From Fen-999 sp035654135 (lineage in GTDB: Bacteria > Pseudomonadota > Gammaproteobacteria > Burkholderiales > Rhodocyclaceae): 38,967 nucleotides of DNA. Made by a program: the position numbers and the translations under genes. A model generated the notes under the pieces. It had not been told where the DNA came from and did no database searches. It saw only the letters and a program-made list of their open reading frames with translations. How positions within the stretch are numbered: position 1 is the stretch's first letter; the number at the start of each line of letters is the position of its first letter. The stretch spans positions 1-38,967 of the forward strand of contig DASRXN010000118.1 in NCBI GenBank assembly GCA_035654135.1. The letters run 5' to 3'. Below, in pieces: positions 8,281-15,308 of the stretch.

Positions 8281-8991
8281 TTAATGAATGTCTTTCCAGT
8301 ATTCGCGTTTCAGCGCATACGAAAGGACGAAGAGTAGGGCCAAGGCGATCAGCACGGCAACGCCCAGATTCTTGCGGAACTCGCCGACCGGCTCACCCAT
8401 GTACTTGAGGTAGCCGACCAGGTCCGCGACCATGGCGTCGTATTCCTCAGGCTTCAGCTTACCCGGCTTCGCCAGTTTCAGGGTGTGATCATCGCCCATC
8501 ACCTGCTCGCCCTGAAGTTCCCAGAGCGCGTGCGGCATACCGACGTTGGCGAAGACGACGTTGTTCCAGCCGGTCGGCCGCGAATCATCGCGGTAGAAGG
8601 TGCGCAGATAAGTATAGAGCCAGTCGGCGCCGGAACCGAACTCGGAAGCGCGAGCGCGCGCGATCACGCTCAGGTCGGGAGGCGCCGCGCCGAACCACTG
8701 CTTCGCCTCGGCGCGCTGCATCGCGATGCGCATCGGTTCGCCCACCTTGTCGGCTGTGAACAGCAGGTTTTCCCGCACCTGGTCATCGGAAAGGCCGATG
8801 TCGCGCAACCGGTTGTAGCGCATGGAGGAAGCCGAATGGCAATTCAGGCAATAATTGACGAACACCTTGGCGCCATTCTGAAGTGCCGCCATGTCGCGCG
8901 CACGATCCGGCGCCTTGTCCAAGTGCAGCTCGGCGCCGGAGGCGAAGGCCAATACCGGAACCAGCAGCAAAGAGAGGAGCAGCTTATTCAT
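8281..8991 (-). CDS. petC: Cytochrome c1 of the bc1 complex
   Basis: Cytochrome c1, 236 residues, passes electrons from the Rieske protein to soluble cytochrome c. A signal peptide covers about residues 1-18 (LLLSLLLVPVLAFASG). The covalent haem site is CLNCH (48-52), and a candidate axial Met lies in ANVGMPHALWE. The C-terminal anchor helix is at about 205-225 (LGVAVLIALALLFVLSYAL), followed by the basic KREYWKD end. It overlaps petB by 4 nt (ATGA), so the two are translationally coupled. Confidence 0.96.
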   Translation of the reverse strand: MNKLLLSLLLVPVLAFASGAELHLDKAPDRARDMAALQNGAKVFVNYCLNCHSASSMRYNRLRDIGLSDDQVRENLLFTADKVGEPMRIAMQRAEAKQWFGAAPPDLSVIARARASEFGSGADWLYTYLRTFYRDDSRPTGWNNVVFANVGMPHALWELQGEQVMGDDHTLKLAKPGKLKPEEYDAMVADLVGYLKYMGEPVGEFRKNLGVAVLIALALLFVLSYALKREYWKDIH

Positions 8992-10289
8992 TTGAAGGTC
9001 ACCCTATCCGGTTCGGGCTGGCACTTGTCCAGCTTGCTGTAGATCGGCATGGCCAGGAAGAAGGCAAAGTAGATCACCGAGCAGATCTGCGCCACAAGGG
9101 TGCGTCCCGGCGTCGGTGCCAGCACGCCCAGGTAACCAAGAATGAAGAAACAGACCACCCAGATCGTCAGGAAGCCCTTGAAGATCGGCCCGCGGTAGCG
9201 GATCGACTTCGACGGGCTGCGATCCAGCCAGGGCAGGAAGGCGAAGATGAGCACGCCGGCACCCATGGCGATGACACCCCAGAACTTGGCATCGACGCCA
9301 AACAGCGGATAAGTCACCGCGCGCAGCAGCGAGTAATACGGCGTGAAGTACCAGACCGGAGCGATGTGCTGCGGCGTCACCATCGGATCGGCAGGAATGA
9401 AGTTGTTGTACTCGAGGAAGTAGCCGCCTCCCTCGGGCATGAAGAACAGAATGACCGAGAACACCATCAGGAAGACGACAATGCCGACGATGTCCTTCAC
9501 CGTGTAGTAGGGATGAAAGGGAATGCCGTCGAGCGGAATGCCGCGTTCGTCCTTCTTCTTCTTGATTTCGACGCCGTCCGGGTTGTTGGAGCCGACCTCG
9601 TGCAGTGCCAGGATGTGGGCGACTACGAGACCGATCAGCACCAGCGGAATGGCAATCACGTGGAAGGAGAACATGCGGTTCAGGGTGGAATCACCGATGA
9701 CGAAATCGCCACGAATCCAGGTGGCCAGATCGTTACCGACCAGGGGGATGGCGGAGAACAGGTTCAGGATCACCTGGGCGCCCCAGTAGGACATCTGGCC
9801 CCACGGCAGCAGGTAGCCGGCAAAAGCCTCGGCCATCAGCGCCAGAAAGATCATGACGCCGAAAATCCAGATCAGTTCACGCGGCTTGCGGTAAGAACCG
9901 TAGATCATGCCGCGGAACATGTGCAGATAGACGACGATGAAGAATGCCGAGGCGCCGGTCGAGTGCATGTAGCGGATCAGCCAGCCCCAGGGCACGTCGC
10001 GCATGATGTACTCGACGCTGGCAAAGGCGATCGGCACGCCGGAAGCATTGAGCGAGGCGTCCGGCTTGTAATGCATGACCAGGAAGATGCCTGTAACGAT
10101 CTGCAGCACCAGCACCAGCAGGGCCAGGGAGCCGAAGAAGTACCAGAAGTTGAAGTTCTTCGGCGCGTAGTATTCCGACAGATGCGCCTTCCACATGGAG
10201 GTCATCGGGAAGCGGGCATCGACCCACTCTGTCACATTGCCCAGCAGCGTGCCGTCGGACTTGAACTTTTCGAAGTTGCTGGCGGCCAT
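8988..10289 (-). CDS. petB: Cytochrome b of the bc1 complex
   Basis: Cytochrome b, 433 residues, carries the two b haems and the Qo/Qi quinone sites in the membrane. Haem ligands are visible as two His pairs: YMHSTGASAFFIVVYLHMF (13 residues between) and FSFHVIAIPL...AHILALHEVG (14 between). The Qo-site motif reads PVWY instead of PEWY, which I believe is usual for beta/gamma-proteobacterial enzymes. A GGAG-containing ribosome-binding sequence (AAGGGAG) precedes the ATG, which lies 3 nt after the petA stop. It sits in the middle of the petABC operon. The extra Lys-rich loop VEIKKKKDERGI is on the cytoplasmic/periplasmic connection before the C-terminal domain. Confidence 0.97.
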   Translation of the reverse strand: MAASNFEKFKSDGTLLGNVTEWVDARFPMTSMWKAHLSEYYAPKNFNFWYFFGSLALLVLVLQIVTGIFLVMHYKPDASLNASGVPIAFASVEYIMRDVPWGWLIRYMHSTGASAFFIVVYLHMFRGMIYGSYRKPRELIWIFGVMIFLALMAEAFAGYLLPWGQMSYWGAQVILNLFSAIPLVGNDLATWIRGDFVIGDSTLNRMFSFHVIAIPLVLIGLVVAHILALHEVGSNNPDGVEIKKKKDERGIPLDGIPFHPYYTVKDIVGIVVFLMVFSVILFFMPEGGGYFLEYNNFIPADPMVTPQHIAPVWYFTPYYSLLRAVTYPLFGVDAKFWGVIAMGAGVLIFAFLPWLDRSPSKSIRYRGPIFKGFLTIWVVCFFILGYLGVLAPTPGRTLVAQICSVIYFAFFLAMPIYSKLDKCQPEPDRVTFK

Positions 10290-10292
10290 GCC

Positions 10293-10889
10293 TTACGCTC
10301 CCTTGGTGTCGACGCCAATGACGATCTTGGCGCCGCTGAGGTACATGTGCGGCGGAACTTCGAGGTTGTCCGGCGCCGGCTTGCTCTTGTAGACGCGACC
10401 GGCCAGGTCGAAGGTGGAGCCATGGCAGGGACAAAGGAAACCGCCAGCCCAGTCGGCATCGATGCCGGACTCGGCACCGGTCTTGAATTTTTCGCTCGGC
10501 GAGCAACCCAGGTGGGTGCAGATACCCACCGCCACCATGTACTCGGGCTTGATGGAACGATATTCATTCTTGCAGTATTCGGGCTGCTGCGGCTTCTCGG
10601 ACTTCGGGTCGACCAGCTTGTCGTCGAGTTTTGGGAGCTGATCGAGCATTTCCTTGGTGCGGCGGATGATCCACACGGGCTTGCCGCGCCATTCCACGGT
10701 CATCATCTCACCGGGAGCCAGCTTGCTGATGTCGGCCTCAACGGGAGCACCGGCGGACTTGGCCCGCTCGGAAGGAAGCATGCTGGCGACAAATGGCACG
10801 ACGGCGGCAATCCCTGCCACGCCACCGGCGGTCGCAGTGGCGACCAGCAGGCGACGACGTCCGCAATCCACTTTTCCGTCACAACTCAT
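10293..10889 (-). CDS. petA: Rieske iron-sulfur protein of the bc1 complex
   Basis: Ubiquinol-cytochrome c reductase iron-sulfur subunit, 198 residues. The N terminus has a twin-arginine signal/anchor (CGRRRLLVATATAGG) followed by the hydrophobic hinge segment. The 2Fe-2S ligands are in CTHLGC (C124, H126, C129) and CPCHGS (C153, C155/H156), the full Rieske set. It is first of petABC on the minus strand and has a good sigma-70-type promoter 47 nt upstream. Everything expected is present, including the disulfide cysteines C129 and C155. Confidence 0.96.
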   Translation of the reverse strand: MSCDGKVDCGRRRLLVATATAGGVAGIAAVVPFVASMLPSERAKSAGAPVEADISKLAPGEMMTVEWRGKPVWIIRRTKEMLDQLPKLDDKLVDPKSEKPQQPEYCKNEYRSIKPEYMVAVGICTHLGCSPSEKFKTGAESGIDADWAGGFLCPCHGSTFDLAGRVYKSKPAPDNLEVPPHMYLSGAKIVIGVDTKGA

Positions 10890-10935
10890 GGTCTTATCCC
10901 TGAATATGGAGAAGGCAATCCCGTAGAGCCGCAGA

Positions 10936-10964
10936 ATTATACAGAAGTTGGTGGGCCGATTAAA
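10936..10964 (-). promoter_or_regulatory. Candidate sigma-70 promoter of petABC
   Basis: On the minus strand a perfect -10 TATAAT (10936-10941) is preceded, at 17 nt, by the weak -35 TTTAAT (10959-10964). It lies 47 nt before the petA start, in the 157-nt gap between petA and recR. Placement and -10 are convincing; the -35 matches only partly. Confidence 0.6.
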
Positions 10965-11046
10965 GCCCGGATTAGCGCAAACTTATGGAGTCGCATGCAC
11001 CACAATAGTGCGCACGGACGCTAAACGGCTACTGCACTATCGCAAG

Positions 11047-11643
11047 TCAATAATCCCGGCGCTCGATCAGCGCCTGGGCCACGGTGGCGGCATCCGAGTA
11101 TTCGAGTTCGCCACCGACCGGCAGGCCGCGGGCAATGCGGCTAACCTTGAGGCCGCGGGCATGAAGCATTTCGGAAATATAATGCGCCGTTGCCTCGCCC
11201 TCGTTGGTGAAGTTGGTCGCCAGGACGACTTCCCGCACGACACCGTCAGTGGCCCGCGCCAGCAGCCGCTCGAAGGCCAGTTCTTTCGGCCCGATGCCGT
11301 CCAGCGGACTCAGATGCCCCATCAGCACGTAATAAAGGCCGTTGAAAGCGTGCGTCTGCTCCATGGTGTTGAGATCCACCGGCATTTCGACAATGCAAAG
11401 CAGGGACGGATCGCGCTTGGACGAGCGACAGCGATCGCAGACTTCATCTTCGGTGAAGGTGTTGCAGCGGGCACAGCGACGCAGGGTCTGCAGCGCCCGG
11501 TCCAATGCCTGGGAGAGGCGCCCGGCGCCGCGGGGGTCGCGTTGCAGCAAGTGATAGGCCATGCGCTGGGCCGACTTGGGACCGACGCCTGGCAGGCAGC
11601 GCAGCGCCTCGATCAGCTCATCGAGGCTCGAAGGTCCAACCAT
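11047..11643 (-). CDS. recR: Recombination protein RecR
   Basis: RecR, 198 residues, works with RecF/RecO to load RecA onto gapped DNA. It has an N-terminal helix-hairpin-helix (ALRCLPGVGPKSAQRMAYHLL), a four-Cys zinc site (CARCNTF...CDRC), and a Toprim domain (LLCIVEMPVDLNTME, GIGPKEL). It ends in the family pattern GLPVGGELEYSDAATVAQAL. It overlaps the upstream ybaB by 1 nt, the classic dnaX-ybaB-recR order. Confidence 0.97.
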   Translation of the reverse strand: MVGPSSLDELIEALRCLPGVGPKSAQRMAYHLLQRDPRGAGRLSQALDRALQTLRRCARCNTFTEDEVCDRCRSSKRDPSLLCIVEMPVDLNTMEQTHAFNGLYYVLMGHLSPLDGIGPKELAFERLLARATDGVVREVVLATNFTNEGEATAHYISEMLHARGLKVSRIARGLPVGGELEYSDAATVAQALIERRDY

Positions 11644-11969
11644 CAGAACGGCAGCTTCATTCCGGGCGGCAGATTGAGCCCGTTGGTAAAGCCGCCCATT
11701 TTCTCCTGCGTGGTCTGTTCCGCGCGCCGGTTGGCGTCGTTCAGCGCCGCGGCGATCAGGTCTTCCAGCATTTCCTTGTCGTCCATCACCGACGGATCGA
11801 TGGCGACGCGCTTGACGTCGTGCTTGCAGGTCATTACCACCTTGACCATGCCGGCGCCGGACTGGCCCTCGACCTCCAGGTTGCCCAGTTCCTCCTGCGC
11901 CTTGAGCATGTTTTGCTGCATCTGCTGGGCCTGCTTCATCAGGTTGGCCATGCCGCCCTTGTTGAACAT
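11643..11969 (-). CDS. ybaB: YbaB/EbfC family nucleoid-associated protein
   Basis: Small DNA-binding protein, 108 residues. The N-terminal helix is Met/Gln-rich (ANLMKQAQQMQQNMLKAQEEL) and the core contains the conserved GMVKVVMTCKHDVKRVAIDPS and EMLEDLIAAALNDA. An AGGAG-type ribosome-binding sequence lies just upstream, and dnaX ends 12 nt before. The family binds DNA as a dimer; its exact role is not settled. Context (dnaX-ybaB-recR) is the conserved one. Confidence 0.95.
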   Translation of the reverse strand: MFNKGGMANLMKQAQQMQQNMLKAQEELGNLEVEGQSGAGMVKVVMTCKHDVKRVAIDPSVMDDKEMLEDLIAAALNDANRRAEQTTQEKMGGFTNGLNLPPGMKLPF

Positions 11970-11981
11970 TTCGTTAACTCC

Positions 11982-13583
11982 TCATACAGGTTTGATCGTC
12001 GATTCGTCGATGCTGGCGTCGAAAATATCCATCACGTCGCGCACGAAGGGATCGCCCTCGATGGCGGCAACAGCCTTTTCCTGACGCTCGCGCTTTTCGT
12101 TGCGGTTGCGCTCGGCCGGGGTTTCGCTCTCGGCCTCGGCCAGTGCGATGACCAGCTTCACCGGCCGGCCCAAATGCGCTTGCAGTTCGGCCTGGAGCTT
12201 CTCCTGTGGCGCCTTCGTGTTCAGGAGCGACTTGTGCGCTGGCGGCAGGCGTAGGCTCACTTGGACTTCGCTCATCGCCGCCAATTCGCAATGCTGTGCG
12301 AGTTGCCGTGGCAGGCCGGACAGCGGCAGTCGCGCCACCAACGCATGCCAGTCGCTATCGCCAGCCATCTTGCCGGACGATTTGGCCGCGGCCTCCAAAG
12401 TCAGCCGTGGTGACACGCCGGGTGCAGCGTCCGGCACGGGCGCTGAACGGGCTGGAGCGGCCGCCGGTGCCCTGACAACGCCGGCGGACAGCGGTGCGGC
12501 CGTGTCGGGCCGAAATGCGTGGAGCCGCAGCAGGGTCATGGTGAAACCCGCGTATTCATCCGGCGCCAGCGCCAGATCGTCGCGGCCGTGGATGGCGATC
12601 TGATAGCACAGTTGCAGGAACTCGGCATCGAAAGCGGCAGCATAGGGTGCCAGCCGTGTCCGTTCGGCGTCGTCCGCCAGCGCTTGCGGCGCGAACTGCA
12701 ACAGCGCGATGCGGTGGAACAGGGTCGCCAACTCCTGCAGCGCCGAGTCGAAGGCGAGGCTGCGGGCATCCATGGCATCCGCGACCTCAAGCATGGCTTG
12801 CACGTCGCCGGCCATCAGAGCATCCAGGACGGCGAACAACGTATCGTCGCCGACCGTGCCGAGCATGTCGCGCACCCCAGCCTCCTCCACCTTGCCGGCG
12901 CCGTGGGCAATGGCTTGGTCGAGCAGACTGAGCGCATCGCGCATACTGCCGGCCGCCGCCTTGGCCAGATGGCGCAGCGCCGCCGGCTCGAAGGGCACGT
13001 TTTCCGCGCCGAGGACATGGGCAAGGTGGTCGACAATATGCCCGGGCGGCATCTGCTTCAGGTTGAACTGCAGGCAGCGCGACAGCACCGTCACCGGGAT
13101 CTTCTGTGGATCGGTGGTGGCGAGGATGAACTTGACGTGTTCCGGCGGCTCTTCCAGCGTCTTCAGCATGGCGTTGAAGGCGTGGCCGGAAAGCTGGTGC
13201 ACTTCGTCGATCACGTAGACCTTGAATCGGCCCCGGGTCGGCGCGTAGGTGGCCTTTTCCAGCAGGCTCGTCATGTCCTCGACGCCGCGGTTCGATGCGG
13301 CATCGAGCTCGATGTAGTCGACGAAGCGACCACCGTCGATCTCGAGACAGGATGAGCAGGTGCCGCAGGGCGTCGCGGTGATGCCGGTCTCGCAGTTGAG
13401 CGCCTTGGCGACGATGCGCGCCAGCGTCGTCTTGCCGACGCCGCGGGTGCCGGTGAACAGGTAGGCATGGTGCAGGCGCTGCTGTTCCAGTGCGTGCGTC
13501 AGGGCCCTGACGACATGCTCCTGCCCCACCAGGGTGGCAAAGGATTTTGGGCGCCATTTGCGGGCCAGGACCTGATAACTCAT
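11982..13583 (-). CDS. dnaX: DNA polymerase III subunit tau/gamma
   Basis: Clamp-loader ATPase, 533 residues. The AAA domain starts with SYQVLARKWRPKSF and has Walker A GTRGVGKT (45-52), a four-Cys zinc module (C64, C73, C76, C79), Walker B VYVIDEVHQ (D126, E127) and the sensor-1 region LSRCLQF. Domain III follows, then a Pro/Ala-rich linker (about 370-400) and a tau C-terminal domain (about 410-533). I saw no oligo-A slippery heptamer like that of E. coli dnaX, so programmed frameshifting to a short gamma form is not supported here. The ATG lies 6 nt after a TAGAAT hexamer and has no clear Shine-Dalgarno sequence. Confidence 0.96.
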   Translation of the reverse strand: MSYQVLARKWRPKSFATLVGQEHVVRALTHALEQQRLHHAYLFTGTRGVGKTTLARIVAKALNCETGITATPCGTCSSCLEIDGGRFVDYIELDAASNRGVEDMTSLLEKATYAPTRGRFKVYVIDEVHQLSGHAFNAMLKTLEEPPEHVKFILATTDPQKIPVTVLSRCLQFNLKQMPPGHIVDHLAHVLGAENVPFEPAALRHLAKAAAGSMRDALSLLDQAIAHGAGKVEEAGVRDMLGTVGDDTLFAVLDALMAGDVQAMLEVADAMDARSLAFDSALQELATLFHRIALLQFAPQALADDAERTRLAPYAAAFDAEFLQLCYQIAIHGRDDLALAPDEYAGFTMTLLRLHAFRPDTAAPLSAGVVRAPAAAPARSAPVPDAAPGVSPRLTLEAAAKSSGKMAGDSDWHALVARLPLSGLPRQLAQHCELAAMSEVQVSLRLPPAHKSLLNTKAPQEKLQAELQAHLGRPVKLVIALAEAESETPAERNRNEKRERQEKAVAAIEGDPFVRDVMDIFDASIDESTIKPV

Positions 13584-13589
13584 TCGACG

Positions 13590-13595
13590 ATTCTA
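13590..13595 (-). promoter_or_regulatory. Candidate extended -10 of dnaX
   Basis: On the minus strand TGG-TAGAAT ends 6 nt before the dnaX ATG. If it is a -10 element, transcription would begin at or next to the start codon, giving a leaderless mRNA. The TG dinucleotide is an extended -10 feature; no -35 is visible, and the position upstream is occupied by the terminator of the neighbouring gene. Confidence 0.4.
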
Positions 13596-13603
13596 CCAAA
13601 GCA

Positions 13604-13634
13604 AACGGGGCGCCCCGTCGGGAAGCGCCCCGTT
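13604..13634 (-). terminator. Rho-independent terminator after the Spy/CpxP-like gene
   Basis: A perfect 9-bp inverted repeat AACGGGGCG / CGCCCCGTT (13604-13612 and 13626-13634) encloses a 13-nt loop. Read on the minus strand it is followed by the T-rich TTGCTTT. It lies 19 nt after the stop of the gene ending at 13654 and directly before the dnaX start, so it separates the two transcription units. Confidence 0.7.
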
Positions 13635-13653
13635 CTGTCCATGGGAATAACGA

Positions 13654-14199
13654 TCAGCCCTTGGTCGGCGGCGTCATCGGCGCGCCGGGCCCCATGCCTC
13701 GCCCAGAACCCATCCTGCCTTTCGATCCCATATGACCCATCCGGGCGGCGTGGATGTCGGCAACCCGCTTCTGGTCAGGTGTCAAGGCATCGTAGAGTTG
13801 CTTGAAGGAGCCATTCACCGACTCCATCGCCGCCACACGCTGTTTCATGAGATCCGTCATGCGCAACATGCGCTCCGGTGCGCTCAAGCTGAGATCCTGC
13901 GCGTTATCGCGCATGGCCTGGAAACCCTTACCCGCCTCGGCCTTTGCCTTCTCGGCAAATGCTTGCCAGAGCGGTTCCTGCGCTCCGGTCAACTTCAGAT
14001 CGGTCTTGAGTCGGGCCAGGCGCTGCTCGGCGCGGGCCGCGGGATCGAACTTGCCGCCCCGCATGCCGCCGCCCATCATGCCCATCGAGCCATCGCAATT
14101 TCCCGGGCCGCCGGGACCCGACTGGGCGAAGGCCAGCGAGCCCGCACCCATGATGCCTGCGGTCACGATGGCGGCAAAGATCTTCCTGCTGGATTCCAT
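13654..14199 (-). CDS. Spy/CpxP-family periplasmic protein with LTxxQ motifs
   Basis: Periplasmic protein of 181 residues. I start it at 14199 because AGGAGAG lies 6 nt upstream and a clean signal peptide begins there (IFAAIVTAGIMGAGSLAFA, cleavage near AFA-QS). Two LTxxQ motifs, LTGAQ and LTPDQ, mark the Spy/CpxP fold, a helical chaperone-like family linked to envelope stress and metal response. Met/Gly-rich stretches flank the fold (SMGMMGGGMRGG, RMGHMGSKGRMGSGRGMGPG), which could bind soft metals such as copper; that is inference. It lies alone between ffs and dnaX and ends at a strong terminator. Confidence 0.85.
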   Translation of the reverse strand: MESSRKIFAAIVTAGIMGAGSLAFAQSGPGGPGNCDGSMGMMGGGMRGGKFDPAARAEQRLARLKTDLKLTGAQEPLWQAFAEKAKAEAGKGFQAMRDNAQDLSLSAPERMLRMTDLMKQRVAAMESVNGSFKQLYDALTPDQKRVADIHAARMGHMGSKGRMGSGRGMGPGAPMTPPTKG

Positions 14200-14318
14200 T
14201 GTTCTCTCCTGTTGATGCCTGATTGGCACGGTCATTTCAGCGCTGGCGCGTAAGCGACCTGTTTCAACGACAACAAGATTTGTAAGGGGATGTTGCCGCC
14301 GACAGAAAACGGAGGGGG

Positions 14319-14416
14319 TGGCGAGCCTGACCCCCGGCACTTGCGGACATCGGCTGTGGCTGCTTCCTTCCGGACCTGACCAGGTTCACCGCGCCACAAT
14401 GCGGGGAGACCCGCCA
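14319..14416 (-). ncRNA. ffs: 4.5S signal recognition particle RNA (small SRP RNA)
   Basis: On the minus strand the conserved SRP RNA core GGTCCGGAAGGAAGCAGCC is at 14358-14376, including the GGAA tetraloop and the asymmetric bulge that binds Ffh. The ends pair as TGGCGGG with CTCGCCA (14410-14416 and 14319-14325), so the RNA is a hairpin of about 98 nt. After the 3' end comes CCCCCTCCGTTTTC, a possible termination point. A TAGAAT -10 sits 7 nt before the inferred 5' end. Ends are set from pairing and may shift by a few bases. Confidence 0.93.
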
Positions 14417-14422
14417 CAACGA

Positions 14423-14428
14423 ATTCTA
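14423..14428 (-). promoter_or_regulatory. Candidate -10 of ffs
   Basis: TAGAAT on the minus strand, ending 6 nt before the inferred first base of the SRP RNA, the spacing expected for a -10 element. It overlaps the end of the hydrolase gene, which stops at 14426. No good -35 is seen. Confidence 0.5.
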
Positions 14429-15283
14429 ACCCAGAAGGAAGCCGCGCACGATGCCGATCTGGTCGGCGCTCATCAACATTGGGGCATGGCCGACGCCGGG
14501 AATCTCTACCACCGTCGCCTTTGGCCCGCGCTCCGCCATCTGCTGTGCAGTCTCGGCGGTCAGCAGATCGGACTGGGCACCGCGCAGCACCAGTGTCGGA
14601 CAGCGAACCGCCTCGTAGGTCGGCCAGAGTTCGACATCCTTGCCCTCCCCCATCGCCTGGCGGAAAGGCTCGGCGATGCCGGGGTCGTAGGCCATCGCGA
14701 AACCGCCGTCGGCCAGCGGCCGCAGCGCGTGAATGGTCAGGTGCCGCCACTCGGCGTCCGTCAATGCACCGAACGGCGTCGACACGAAGCGCACGAACGC
14801 TTCGGCCTGCTCGACAGAAGCGAAACGTGGCGTCGTGCCAACGTACTCGCCGATGCGGGCAATGGAACTGGCCGCGAGTACCGGCCCGACGTCGTTCAGC
14901 ACCAGCCGGGAAATCGGGCTGCCCTCCTGGGCCGCCAACGCCATGCCGATCAGGCCGCCCATGGAAGTGCCCACCCAATCCACCGTCTTCGCATCGAGGC
15001 GTGCGAGCAACGTCACCATGTCGGCGCAATATTGCGGCACCGTGTAATGGCGCGTGTCGCGCAGCCAGTTGCTGCGGCCGCGGCCGACCACGTCGGGACA
15101 GACGACGCGGTACTCGCCGACCATCACGTGCGCCAGAAAATCGAAGTCCCGGCCGCAACGGGTCAGCCCGTGGACGCACACCAGGACGCGCGGATTGTGG
15201 GGGTCGCCCCACTCCACATAGGCCATGTCGTGCAAACCCGCCGGACTCAGGCATTGGACGGTGCGTTGGCGCATTTCGATCAT
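14426..15283 (-). CDS. Alpha/beta hydrolase
   Basis: Alpha/beta-fold hydrolase of 285 residues, substrate unknown. The start at 15283 is supported by AAGGGAG just upstream; the frame is open further to 15376 but without a family-like N terminus. The oxyanion strand is VLVCVHGLTRCGRDFD, the nucleophile elbow GTSMGG (S107), the probable acid D239 (RGAQSDLLT) and the catalytic His H266 (GVGHAP). VVCPDVVGRGRSNWL is typical of small-molecule esterases and C-C hydrolases. It is monocistronic in appearance, between comEC and ffs. Confidence 0.9.
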   Translation of the reverse strand: MIEMRQRTVQCLSPAGLHDMAYVEWGDPHNPRVLVCVHGLTRCGRDFDFLAHVMVGEYRVVCPDVVGRGRSNWLRDTRHYTVPQYCADMVTLLARLDAKTVDWVGTSMGGLIGMALAAQEGSPISRLVLNDVGPVLAASSIARIGEYVGTTPRFASVEQAEAFVRFVSTPFGALTDAEWRHLTIHALRPLADGGFAMAYDPGIAEPFRQAMGEGKDVELWPTYEAVRCPTLVLRGAQSDLLTAETAQQMAERGPKATVVEIPGVGHAPMLMSADQIGIVRGFLLG

Positions 15284-15308
15284 GTTGACTCCCTTCGCCG
15301 CAAGTCTA

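Noticed and set aside
8883..11024. A 713-codon open frame on the plus strand across the pet operon
   Set aside because: It is antisense to petA, petB and petC, which have complete motifs and coupled spacing. Its translation is rich in His, Asp, Arg and Gln with no domain, typical of antisense frames in GC-rich DNA.
12519..13355. A 278-codon plus-strand frame within dnaX
   Set aside because: Antisense to the ATPase domain of dnaX; composition is typical of a shadow frame.
11982..13583. Programmed frameshift in dnaX giving a gamma form
   Set aside because: No run of six or more A residues or A-AAA-AAG heptamer was seen on the coding strand.
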